Source: Strigomonas culicis | Lineage: Eukaryota; Euglenozoa; Kinetoplastea; Trypanosomatida; Trypanosomatidae | Direction of reading: 5' to 3' | Assembly: GCA_000482145.1 (NCBI GenBank) | Contig: AUXH01000457.1 | Location: forward strand, 1 to 15,708 | Length of the DNA stretch: 15,708 nt | Shown: piece by piece, positions 7,401-13,912 of the stretch | Numbering within the stretch: the first letter of the stretch is position 1 | How the letters are laid out: the number at the start of each line of letters is the position of its first letter | The notes under the pieces: model-generated | Databases searched by the model: none | What the model was told of the DNA's origin: nothing | Seen by the model: the letters and a program-made list of their open reading frames with translations, nothing else | Translations under genes and position numbers: made by a program

Positions 7401-10400
7401 CTCCACGTAGTGCTCTTTTTGCGTGATAAGTAGCCAGGGGTTCTGACACTCCACGAAGCGGGATTCCGCATCGCCGCGCATCGCGCACATGCCCTCGTCG
7501 CTGTGGGGGAAGTGATCTTCTGCCACCATGCGGGCCCGCTCGGTGCGCTCGCTCCGCGCGAGCTGGCTCTCCAGGAGCCCCACAACATCCTCATGCTCGA
7601 ATAGCTGACCCTCGCGGTGTTTCTGAAAGAGCTCGCCCTTGATGGACCGCAGCACGGAGCTACCGCGGCGGTCCCTGTCCCGCTTCTTGCGCTTCTGGTC
7701 CTTCTTGTGCTGTTGGCGCATCCGCCGCGTGAGGCTGGGATTGTTGCTCGGCATCGCGTCCGTGTCCTTGTCGTGCGCGGAGTGGTCTCCGTCGGCATCG
7801 CTGGCGGTGCCGTCGGCCGTATCGTGCGACTCCATGAGAAGCCGGCGGCGGTAGGCGAAGGGCTTCGGTAGGATGGAGTGCACCACCGCGATGTCCTGCG
7901 AGAGAAGACCCTTGCCGTCCGCGGCCGCGGCCTCGCCGGTGGGGGTAGGCCGCCCGCCCGACTGCTGCTTCACGATGTTGTACTGCACGTCCATCAAATT
8001 GTCCTTCTTTTCGTGGAAGGCGGCGATGACGTCGCCCATGGCCAAGATCTCGCCAATCTGCGCGAGGTCGCAGAGCGTGGCGGAGAGCCGGATGATGGGC
8101 CCCGTGCACTTGAGGGCATTGTTCTCCCGATGGCGGTAGATGGAGCTCATCGTGCCGCAGGAGAGCCCCGCGCGGAAGACAAACACCTCGTGCGAGCTCC
8201 TCGCGTACTTTGTGGCCGTGCGATTCACAAAAATGTACAACTCCGACACAAAGGCCAGTACCTGCTCCACCTCTCGAAAGACATAGGTGAAGATGTCTGT
8301 GAGGTTGCCATTCATGTAAAAACCGTAGTACTGCTTCGCGGTGGTTTGGATGAACTGCCGGATCGACTGCTGCATCGCCTCGAGGGCGCCCTTGTCGTAC
8401 TTTTGGACATTACCCACGTTCATGCTGCTGACGCTGACCGCGTCCCCATCGGGGCCCGAGCCGGGAGCGAGCATCACCCGCTTCAGCCAGAAGGCCTCTT
8501 CTCCGATGTCAAAGGTGCACACAAACGCGCGCTCGGAGGGGTGCAGCGGCTTGCGGCGGTTGAGAATGTACTGGTCCTCCTTTGCCATGCTGGACCGCTC
8601 GAAGGCCTCGCACTCGCGAAAGAGCTTGTGCAGCAGCTTCAGCAGCTGCTTGCGCTCGTTTTTGAGTGTGAGATACTCCAGCAGCCGCGACGCCTGTTCG
8701 TCGACCGCGTTTGCGTTCGCCTGCCGCTCCTTCTCCGTGGGCTCTACGACGTGGGCGATGCGGCGCCGGTTGCCGACGCCGGTCGCTTCCCGGATGCGCC
8801 TCGTGACACTGCTGTCATTGCTATCGTCATCGTCTTCTGGCATGCCTGTGCTGTTGCTTGTGCTGCTCTTGAGAGAGCTCGGCTTGCTGCTTGGGTTGTT
8901 CACCCGCCGCTTCTGCACCTGGAAGCGGTACAAGTCGTGAATCACATCGTTGATATCCGGCGTGTGGCCGCGCATCAGCTTGATGAAGTACGCAATGAGG
9001 ATGGGTAAGCTCGTCTTGGTGAAGATATCATCCACGCTCGTGATCGCGAGCTCACGTGGTGGGCCACCGGCGCTCGCGGTGCTGCTGTTATTGCCACTGG
9101 AGGGGTTGCTCGTCGTGTTGCTGTTGTTCGGCAGCATGAGGCGAAAATGGAGGCCCATGGGCACCAGACCGTTCGCGCGGGCGTAGAGGGGGTAGAACAG
9201 CGCCGACTGATAGGGATAGCGGGGTGTCGGTGCGAGCTGGGCCGGCTGGACCAGCCGCCGCTCCTTCAGCGAGGCGGGCAGGATACTCGCTTTCATGACA
9301 CATGCACTGTTCTCGAGTGCGCTGTGGTGGTGGTGGTGGCGGTTCCCATCCGCGCCGACCAGCAGCGCGGCAGACGTCGAGACGTAGGACGCGACGTCGA
9401 AAGCGCCCGGGAAGCGCTCGTTCAGGATGTACTCCAGGTAATCCACCTGGTTGTCAAAGTGAGTGGCGGAGGGCTGCTGTTTGGCGCTACTCTTCTGCTG
9501 CGGTGAGTGCGCCGCGGCGCCACCGCCCCCAACCTCTTGCGCATGGTTAGAAGGATCCACCCGGGCCGCTTCCCGCGGGTTTGTGTCTTGCCACACGGAG
9601 TGTAGGTGTTGGGGGTCGACCGCTTTATTCAGCTCGAACTGCACACACATATTGTCTATGAAGCGCTTGTTGACGACGACCTCGCCCACCGGGGCCTGCA
9701 GGAAGAAGCTCAGGAGTATTTTTTGAATCGAATCGCCGTAAAGCGTCATTTTTCCTGTCACAGGGTCGACGTGAACGTCGACGTACTCGCACGTGTAAAG
9801 GCCGCAGTGCGGGCGCGGGCCGCGATACACCGTCTTCACGTTCGCCTGTGGGGACGGGGCCTGCCGCGCAAGTATGGTGTTGGGGTTGAAGTTGAGCTTG
9901 CCAACCATCGTGGAGGAGTGCAGGGCGTGCACGTGGACTGGCCGCAGAAACGCCAGCTGCTCCTTTGCCCGCACCACGACCCCGCTCTCCGGCTTCTCGT
10001 CGGTCTCCTTCGTATACGGCCCGGGCTCCGTCGCACGGAAGCTGGCGTCCACCCCCGGCGTGGCGTCAAACAGATGGTCCGAGGGCCACGCGAGCTTGAC
10101 CATCTGCTCCTGCACCGCGGTCGAGAAGAGCAGGGCGTCGATGGGGTGCTCGAACAGGAAGCACGCCAGCGACGTGAAGGCGTGCACAAACACGCGCCGG
10201 CCGCGGTACTGCTGCGCGATACTCATGACAACTTGGTCATAGACAGCGTATATATTCTCTAGCATCTGCTTATTCTTCGCACTCAGATGTGTCTGGTTGT
10301 TCGTCTGGTGGTGAGGATGCGTGGCGTGGTGATGGTGGCCGTGCGAGTGGCTGAGCACCTGTTCCTGCGTGAAGACGGACAGCTGGGTGAAGGTGTTATC

Positions 10401-11288
10401 ACTCAGGTAGAGAAAGACGAGCGTGGCTTCGCGCTGTGGCACGTGCATGCCGTCGCAGCGCTGCCGATAGTACAGATCGTCGTTGTACGCGAGCAGCATG
10501 CCCTCCATCGCCTCCAGCCGCTGGCGCCCCGCGCGCCGCGCCTGAACGACTTTCTGGTGCTGATCTTGCGCGACGAGGGCGCGCACCTCGCGCCGCTTCT
10601 GAAGCAAAATGTCGCTCGTCAGGCGGTCCAGCAGTGTTTTGTTCTGCTGGTCGAGCGCCGCAGCCCGCTCGTTGGCGCGCCGCGCCGCCTCCTTCAGGAG
10701 AAGGATCTGCGACTGGTAGTCCGCGTCCATGTGCGTCATCGTGTTCTGCAGCTTCTCGACCGTGTTGATCAGGTTCTGATTCCACTGGACGACCTCCTCC
10801 ATCGGCCCAACCCCGCGGCCGGATTGGCTCTTCTCGTTCACCTCGACGAAGCTCATAGGGGTCCGAGGCGCGACAAGGAGAACGCCGGTGGGCAGTAGGC
10901 GGCGACTGCCGCCCTCCTCTTCGCCACCCCCGCCACGCAGATGCGGGCTGCTTGCTTTGCTGGAGGAGGACGAGATGGGACCTACGTTGATTTCTGTTTC
11001 AGCACGATCTATCCCACTTTTCTCCTCCTCCCCCTCTTCTAGCAGACCAAGCGCCACCGCCACAGGTGGTGCCGGTGGCAAGGGTGCGGCCGCCGTGCGT
11101 TTTGCGGTACCCTTTTCCACGACAGGTCTGGCCGCTGCTTGCGCACGTAGCTGCTCCTCTAACTGACGAATGTACGTACCCTGTTCCATTATTTTGAGCT
11201 GTGCTTCCGATTTGAATTCTATCAAGTCCAAGAGCGTTTCTCCCCTCTCCTGCTGTGCAAGTACAGAAGATCCAACAGAGCTATCCAT
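4434..11288 (-). CDS. large protein with three degenerate nucleotide-cyclase-like domains and coiled coil
   Basis: A 2284-residue protein of unknown function. Residues about 150-280 are charged and heptad-like, a likely coiled coil. Three stretches follow that I align by eye with class III adenylyl/guanylyl cyclase homology domains: about 283-550, 920-1095 and 1355-1690. Each has the opening beta strand, an amphipathic helix ending in a G-V-K-like turn, and a closing segment around a GE[IV] motif (E536, E1080, E1671). Metal-site conservation differs. Domain 1 lacks both Asp; domain 2 keeps D927 and D998; domain 3 keeps D1361 but has E1461 for the second. The transition-state Asn/Arg pair appears lost in all three, so I infer a pseudo-enzyme scaffold or ligand sensor. 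Residues from about 1700 on are Ser/Ala/Thr/Asn-rich and disordered except for an aromatic/basic patch near 2192-2229. There is no signal peptide or membrane segment, unlike trypanosomatid receptor cyclases. The start is ATG at 11288; the frame extends to 11321 only from a GTG. Confidence 0.9.
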   Translation of the reverse strand: MDSSVGSSVLAQQERGETLLDLIEFKSEAQLKIMEQGTYIRQLEEQLRAQAAARPVVEKGTAKRTAAAPLPPAPPVAVALGLLEEGEEEKSGIDRAETEINVGPISSSSSKASSPHLRGGGGEEEGGSRRLLPTGVLLVAPRTPMSFVEVNEKSQSGRGVGPMEEVVQWNQNLINTVEKLQNTMTHMDADYQSQILLLKEAARRANERAAALDQQNKTLLDRLTSDILLQKRREVRALVAQDQHQKVVQARRAGRQRLEAMEGMLLAYNDDLYYRQRCDGMHVPQREATLVFLYLSDNTFTQLSVFTQEQVLSHSHGHHHHATHPHHQTNNQTHLSAKNKQMLENIYAVYDQVVMSIAQQYRGRRVFVHAFTSLACFLFEHPIDALLFSTAVQEQMVKLAWPSDHLFDATPGVDASFRATEPGPYTKETDEKPESGVVVRAKEQLAFLRPVHVHALHSSTMVGKLNFNPNTILARQAPSPQANVKTVYRGPRPHCGLYTCEYVDVHVDPVTGKMTLYGDSIQKILLSFFLQAPVGEVVVNKRFIDNMCVQFELNKAVDPQHLHSVWQDTNPREAARVDPSNHAQEVGGGGAAAHSPQQKSSAKQQPSATHFDNQVDYLEYILNERFPGAFDVASYVSTSAALLVGADGNRHHHHHSALENSACVMKASILPASLKERRLVQPAQLAPTPRYPYQSALFYPLYARANGLVPMGLHFRLMLPNNSNTTSNPSSGNNSSTASAGGPPRELAITSVDDIFTKTSLPILIAYFIKLMRGHTPDINDVIHDLYRFQVQKRRVNNPSSKPSSLKSSTSNSTGMPEDDDDSNDSSVTRRIREATGVGNRRRIAHVVEPTEKERQANANAVDEQASRLLEYLTLKNERKQLLKLLHKLFRECEAFERSSMAKEDQYILNRRKPLHPSERAFVCTFDIGEEAFWLKRVMLAPGSGPDGDAVSVSSMNVGNVQKYDKGALEAMQQSIRQFIQTTAKQYYGFYMNGNLTDIFTYVFREVEQVLAFVSELYIFVNRTATKYARSSHEVFVFRAGLSCGTMSSIYRHRENNALKCTGPIIRLSATLCDLAQIGEILAMGDVIAAFHEKKDNLMDVQYNIVKQQSGGRPTPTGEAAAADGKGLLSQDIAVVHSILPKPFAYRRRLLMESHDTADGTASDADGDHSAHDKDTDAMPSNNPSLTRRMRQQHKKDQKRKKRDRDRRGSSVLRSIKGELFQKHREGQLFEHEDVVGLLESQLARSERTERARMVAEDHFPHSDEGMCAMRGDAESRFVECQNPWLLITQKEHYVEEAEMKQHELQYTEKKASLPLWEPSASESTSKAKEIVHSLQTDALAAEKLKTLKETKETLFFLMVDIANFKDIAMQLELQERQQAQQRLEEAEAEANAPASQPERDDAASREVDETPKRRVSITRGPLQPPLDPVTVLQHTVESYHYLLQQVAMDYQGSIIKNDGEHTYCMVFSNAYDCLQAGYDIQLRCTMYTGWSPALRTLPACMLVREVEPLRYHLQVSTYKHQNNFMKENKLEEAFTTSNKPEAEGEEDPSEMAREPQAEDAGTRLPRTGIVFNGPRPRVALHASTDYKWTILSKRKLKRFSARLHQEDHDAAPTALANRGGKPGNNNLSNSNNSGTGPGVDPHGVTFTIINVVGNALKELFTIFKSTKGGEIRLSAAFHQRALASNQACLLFQHMAKQRTANMALMGEEGKKEKKDAPSTTSFSAKSPTRGARKSDTKAEGKEGAKEAAQAATTNQLRHVLNNNFVAVPKSLEKRLDLLYRNTTSAAASAETAEDAGTGMRTTNALEGRMDSRAKGGVGVRGQRSASPSLVKRPTTSAGNAAATTTTAGTVDRGSRSFAVAALIPRPPVSLPTAKWFFTDKGALQPLPMAQLHDDDRPAEKQGAPTSRCGSIDTVEAAGNPSTSAMDENPLLGIDTNQMQTVGEQLLKVLETSTAVSSMEDGASHKHDHKHTNVHHNNNGGAGTSSYAEFLKEYIATFVSAMKIINNHDDSALGGATTTTSTPNVTNTSARHKRSGSTAFVSMPEVFADTASSSGPALFGTAHSKGGHVPLAVRPTSIASGPAAPSSTDVGSSHGALSKKWSSAATVASQRRAAPSGAAGHSDTNNRKRPHHPRAAGAPGSGNERGLKSKERADKRGASTQALPALHAPAATAAAASVIPTDASSIAGSEDREEIRRQNEMAYYEFLAISHLQSFCARWSKRRSLLTLLHTSSTDTNASPLSQRTPTKPRTHGMPTPSNLSPTLNVTAESSFRTLSSKTQVKHL
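6219..7226 (-). other. cyclase-like domain 3 of gene 2
   Basis: The best-preserved of the three. It opens with LFFLMVDIANF, matching the class III pattern of a hydrophobic strand then D-I-x-x-F, with D1361 at the first metal position. The helix and strand SIIKNDGEHTYCMVF follow, where E1461 sits at the usual second Asp and D1459 is nearby, then an amphipathic helix ending in GYDIQLR. The closing part has GGEIRLS (E1671). A low-complexity loop separates the halves. A canonical catalytic Asn-x3-Arg is not evident. Confidence 0.65.
8004..8531 (-). other. cyclase-like domain 2 of gene 2
   Basis: The most compact of the three. It contains FVCTFDIGEEAF with D927 at metal position 1, the YYGFYMNGNLTDIFTYVF block with D998 at position 2, a helix AFVSELYIFV, then a strand VFVFRAGLSCG like the usual R-x-G-x-H-x-G, and CTGPIIRLSATL before IGEILAM (E1080). 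Arg and Thr stand where the family has the catalytic Asn and Arg. Both metal ligands therefore appear to be kept while the transition-state pair is lost. Confidence 0.65.
9313..9342. repeat. short GGT tract encoding a His run in gene 2
   Basis: A run of GGT/GTG units on the plus strand is read on the minus strand as five consecutive His codons, in the linker between cyclase-like domains 1 and 2. It is one of two His-rich stretches in this protein. Confidence 0.85.
9639..10442 (-). other. cyclase-like domain 1 of gene 2, with His-rich loop
   Basis: The most degenerate copy. LVFLYLSDNTFTQL aligns with the opening strand, but Ser296 falls at the usual Asp, with Asp297 one place later. A His-rich loop of about 15 residues (about 313-327) interrupts the domain. 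The helix IYAVYDQVVMSIAQQYRGRR and the strand VHAFTSLACFLF follow, with no second Asp. The closing segment is YGDSIQKILLSF then VGEVVV (E536). No nucleotide-cyclase activity is expected from this domain alone. Confidence 0.55.
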
Positions 11289-11361
11289 TCTGTTTTTCTT
11301 TTTTTTCGCACACACACACACACTCTCTCTCTATATATACTGTGCTTCGTTTGTTTCTTCC
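11289..11361 (-). promoter_or_regulatory. predicted 5' untranslated region of gene 2
   Basis: The mature leader predicted between the AG at 11363-11362 and the ATG at 11288 is about 73 bases. It carries a short TATATA, a GA run, a GT run and an A8 tract in sequence, so it is mostly purine-rich simple sequence. It contains no ATG, only a GTG in frame with the gene. Other AGs inside it could be used as alternative acceptors. Confidence 0.55.
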
Positions 11362-11456
11362 CTTTAATCAATATCAATTCAATGTAAACGATTAGAGCAG
11401 AATAAAATAACAAATAACCAAACAGCGAAGGTGTATAGCGAGAGAAAAAGATAGCA
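11362..11456 (-). promoter_or_regulatory. probable spliced-leader acceptor region of gene 2
   Basis: On the minus strand a CT-rich block at about 11438-11456 is followed by a T-rich stretch and then the first AG at 11363-11362. No AG occurs for about 150 bases upstream of that AG (to about 11513). This long AG exclusion zone is the main evidence for the acceptor. The pyrimidine block is farther from the AG than in gene 1, so the exact site is less certain. Confidence 0.6.
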
Positions 11457-11627
11457 ATATTTATAATAGTAACGTGTCAAAGAGCGAACATGTATGTGGA
11501 GATGTGAGTACGTCTTTTCCTTTTATCCCTTGATCGTTTCTTATGAAAGCAACATCCAGTTACCTCAATCATAACAGGAAAAAAAAAACAGATTACATGT
11601 ACAAAAGGTGGACGTAAAGCTGTTTCT
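11457..11627. other. intergenic region, 3' flank of gene 3
   Basis: AT-rich spacer between the stop codon of the 160-residue gene and the trans-splice region of gene 2. I see no gene or structured RNA. A run of nine A bases on the plus strand lies near 11580. Confidence 0.6.
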
Positions 11628-12110
11628 TCACTGCCCCTGCGGTTTCCGCAACTCTTCCAACAGCAACATGCAGGCGCGCTGCTCTCCCCTACACTGCTCG
11701 CGCATGCGGGGCTGCATACCGCCGCTGTGGTGGTCTGCGTGTAGCCCGCGATCGGTCTCCGTTACCGCATCTGCCGCGTCACCACCGGCTCGTGCGTGCG
11801 TCTGCCGATCGCGTCGGATGGCGTCCTCGAGCCGTGCCAGCAGCGCCGACGTCTCGCCCTGCTGTCGCTCGTCGCCGCCGCTGCCCTTCGCACCTCCGCT
11901 GCCGCGAGTGATGCCCTCCATGTAGTCGGCAATGTCCGAGATGAGCTGGACGCGCACGCCGTCTGTGGTGAGCTCCACAGCCCCCTCCTTGCCGCTGGGG
12001 CCCACGGAGGAGCGGACGGTGGGGCTCTGCTGCTGACGCATGGCTTCTTCACGCAAGAAGGCCTCCGTCTGCCGTTGAAGACGTACGACCTGATCGAGCT
12101 GTGCTTGCAT
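11628..12110 (-). CDS. hypothetical protein with N-terminal coiled coil, 160 aa
   Basis: I do not recognise this protein. Residues 1-27 are Gln-, Leu- and Arg-rich with heptad-like spacing and could form a short coiled coil. A Ser/Pro/Gly linker follows, then a hydrophobic-acidic segment around residues 49-69 containing VRVQLISDIADYMEG, a Gly-rich linker, and a charged helix SALLARLEDAIRRDRQ. Near the C-terminus two Cys six residues apart precede an LLLEELRK helix. There is no signal peptide or membrane segment. Support for a real gene: ATG start, high GC at third positions, same strand as the neighbours, and a strong trans-splice acceptor 34 bases upstream. A small structural or adaptor protein is possible, but this is a guess. 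Confidence 0.75.
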   Translation of the reverse strand: MQAQLDQVVRLQRQTEAFLREEAMRQQQSPTVRSSVGPSGKEGAVELTTDGVRVQLISDIADYMEGITRGSGGAKGSGGDERQQGETSALLARLEDAIRRDRQTHARAGGDAADAVTETDRGLHADHHSGGMQPRMREQCRGEQRACMLLLEELRKPQGQ

Positions 12111-12144
12111 GACGGGCCGTGTGGAGGAACCCCAGCGTAAATAC

Positions 12145-12216
12145 CTAAGAAGTCAGAAAACCGGACAAAAATGATAATGATAATAATAAAACAACAACAA
12201 CAACAAGAAAGCAGGA
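12145..12216 (-). promoter_or_regulatory. probable spliced-leader acceptor and T-rich tract of gene 3
   Basis: On the minus strand a T-rich tract with TTG and TTA repeats ends in TGACTTCTTAG, with AG at 12146-12145. No other AG lies in the roughly 70 bases before it. The resulting leader to the ATG at 12110 is about 34 bases and has no upstream ATG. This is one of the clearest acceptors in the window and supports the small gene as expressed. Confidence 0.75.
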
Positions 12217-12530
12217 CTTACACCGTCGCACCTAAACAGACTATTCATACAGATGTGCAGTGGAGGAAGAAGCGTGTACGATTTCAACATGGTAACACTA
12301 CCAGTAGAGAACCCTCACAAAAGGGAGCTAGCGTACACAGGTACGAACAATACCTACCACAACCATAGTCATCTGCGACCTCCAAGGGAATATGATAATG
12401 CGTAACCAAATAAATATAGTGCTAACAAACGAACCAATTAGAATTATTTTTTTCAAAATGACGGTAATGACAACAGTACTTATAAATCGCTCATATGTAT
12501 GAGTGGTGTGGGATGCGTGTACCGGTTCCA
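12217..12530. other. intergenic region, 3' flank of gene 4
   Basis: AT-rich spacer following the gene 4 stop codon on the minus strand. Frames here are short and lack codon bias. It probably holds the gene 4 3' untranslated region. I see no RNA gene or repeat of note. Confidence 0.6.
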
Positions 12531-13829
12531 TCACAGCCGAGGCCGCGGCAGGCCCTTTCCCTGCAGTACATTCATTTCTGCCTTTGCTTGCTCCTCAAAT
12601 CCGGCGTTCAGCATCTCCGCCTTATAGGGTGGGATGGGCCGCGGCTGCCGCGTGGGGAGCACCACACCTAGGTGGTACCGCCGTCGCGCCGACCGCGGAT
12701 CCATTGTATCTCTAAAGTTGTCACAGAGTGCGTAGTCAGGCTCACGCCAGTGGTCAAGCTCTCTCGTGATGTCGTCCTCCGGTGTGGCCGCGAGGGCGCG
12801 CAGCAGCGGCAGCAGGTCCAGCAGCGCAGTGTCCTGCATATCCTTGACGACCGACGGATCAATGTCCGTGAAAGTGTAGAGCCCCTCCTTGTAAAGGTCT
12901 GGCCACTGGGGAGCGGGCACCGCGCCTCCGTCGGATGGGGGCACCCACCGCCCGCGAGAGGTGCCATCGATGAGGCGCCCGTTCACCTCAAAAAACGGCA
13001 CCTTGATTCCATTGCGCGGCGTGAGTGGAAAGCTGCGCTCATTATCATCGATCATGACGGTGCGGTGGAGGGGGCGGCCGAGGAGCGGAATGTACTTCAT
13101 GTAGTGCAGGCTCTCCAGCGTCTGCGTGCGGGACAGGCAGTAGAAATTGACGTGGCTGGTACCACTGTCACCATGCTCCCTGGCCGCGTTGGCCGCCGCA
13201 TCCGAAGCGAACGGGTTATGCCGCTTTGCCTCTTGCAGTGCGTGCAGCTTGCGGCTGAAGAAGACCAGCTTTGTCACCTCCTCGAAGTGGTAGAGGGAGC
13301 GCGGGAGGCCCAGCACGTGCCGCTCGATGGCGTCCAGCACCGCGGCCGCGTAGTTCGACGTGCCGGCCGTCCAGAAGACGACCTCGAAGAGCTGCATCAC
13401 CTCGGTCAGGAACTCCTTCAGGTGCGGACGTACCACCATGCGTACGTTGATGAGCGGCACCTCTGGGTGCTGCTGCCGTTGCGATGGTGTCTGAAACAGC
13501 TCCGAAGTGGATCCCAGGTCATCCGCGCGTGGCGGGCCCGCTTGATCCGACTGCTGCGGCTGCGACACTACGTGGTATGTGTGTATCAGTGTTTCGTCTA
13601 TGTCGAGCACCAACACCGGCTTCGCTCTGGCCTCTTTCGGTAGCGGTGCGGACCGCTCCGCTGACACAGAAGGGGTGGGGACGGGAGGCGGCAGCGGCAC
13701 CGGCCAGTGGGGCGTGAAGCCCCGCGCAAGGCCAATACCCACCAGCACCTGCGCCGTGAGCTGCTGCGGCGTCGTCGCGGTGGCCGCGCCGGCTGCAGTC
13801 GAAAGCAGTTTGGCGTGGCGGCGAAACAT
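12531..13829 (-). CDS. FCP1/SCP-like (NLI-interacting factor) HAD phosphatase, possible mitochondrial/Tim50-like
   Basis: Protein phosphatase of the FCP1/SCP branch of the HAD superfamily, 432 aa. It carries VLVLDIDETL with nucleophile D76 and acid/base D78, WTAGTS (W153, T154) as motif II, MKYIPLLGRPLHR with motif III Lys245, and MIDDNERSF with D261 and D262 for Mg2+. The downstream DTALLDLLPLL block matches the C-terminal part of SCP domains. All catalytic positions are present, so an active Mg2+-dependent phosphatase is expected. The first 40 residues begin MFRRHAKLLSTAAG, rich in Arg, Lys, Ala, Ser and Thr with no acidic residue, like a mitochondrial presequence. Tim50, the presequence receptor of the inner membrane, belongs to this family, and a Tim50 with phosphatase activity is known from Trypanosoma brucei. 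I cannot prove orthology, and no strong transmembrane segment is visible. It is a tandem paralogue of the gene at 14445-15641. Confidence 0.94.
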   Translation of the reverse strand: MFRRHAKLLSTAAGAATATTPQQLTAQVLVGIGLARGFTPHWPVPLPPPVPTPSVSAERSAPLPKEARAKPVLVLDIDETLIHTYHVVSQPQQSDQAGPPRADDLGSTSELFQTPSQRQQHPEVPLINVRMVVRPHLKEFLTEVMQLFEVVFWTAGTSNYAAAVLDAIERHVLGLPRSLYHFEEVTKLVFFSRKLHALQEAKRHNPFASDAAANAAREHGDSGTSHVNFYCLSRTQTLESLHYMKYIPLLGRPLHRTVMIDDNERSFPLTPRNGIKVPFFEVNGRLIDGTSRGRWVPPSDGGAVPAPQWPDLYKEGLYTFTDIDPSVVKDMQDTALLDLLPLLRALAATPEDDITRELDHWREPDYALCDNFRDTMDPRSARRRYHLGVVLPTRQPRPIPPYKAEMLNAGFEEQAKAEMNVLQGKGLPRPRL

Positions 13830-13851
13830 CTCTGTTGCGGGCCGCCTTCAC

Positions 13852-13912
13852 CTGTGAGCGACGTGGCGGCACGCGCAGGTGTGTGTATGGATGTGTGTGT
13901 GTGTGAAGAGCT
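13852..13912 (-). promoter_or_regulatory. candidate spliced-leader acceptor of gene 4
   Basis: On the minus strand a CA-rich, purine-poor tract (a GT microsatellite on the plus strand) leads to the first AG at 13853-13852, with no AG in the preceding 57 bases or so. The leader to the ATG at 13829 would be about 22 bases. The tract is CA rather than CT, so it is weaker than the others. A second pyrimidine-rich stretch farther upstream (about 14185-14220) could serve instead and give a longer leader. Confidence 0.45.

Noticed and set aside
7878..9008. Plus-strand open frame of 376 codons
   Set aside because: Antisense shadow of the large minus-strand gene. It has no motif, and all well-supported genes are on the other strand.
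4434..11288. Calling the large protein a receptor-type adenylate cyclase
   Set aside because: It has no signal peptide, extracellular ligand-binding region or transmembrane helix, and its cyclase-like domains appear to lack catalytic residues.
11289..11321. Extension of the large cyclase-like protein by eleven codons
   Set aside because: It would start with GTG and encode MCVCAKKKKNR from simple-sequence leader DNA. A normal ATG follows at 11288.
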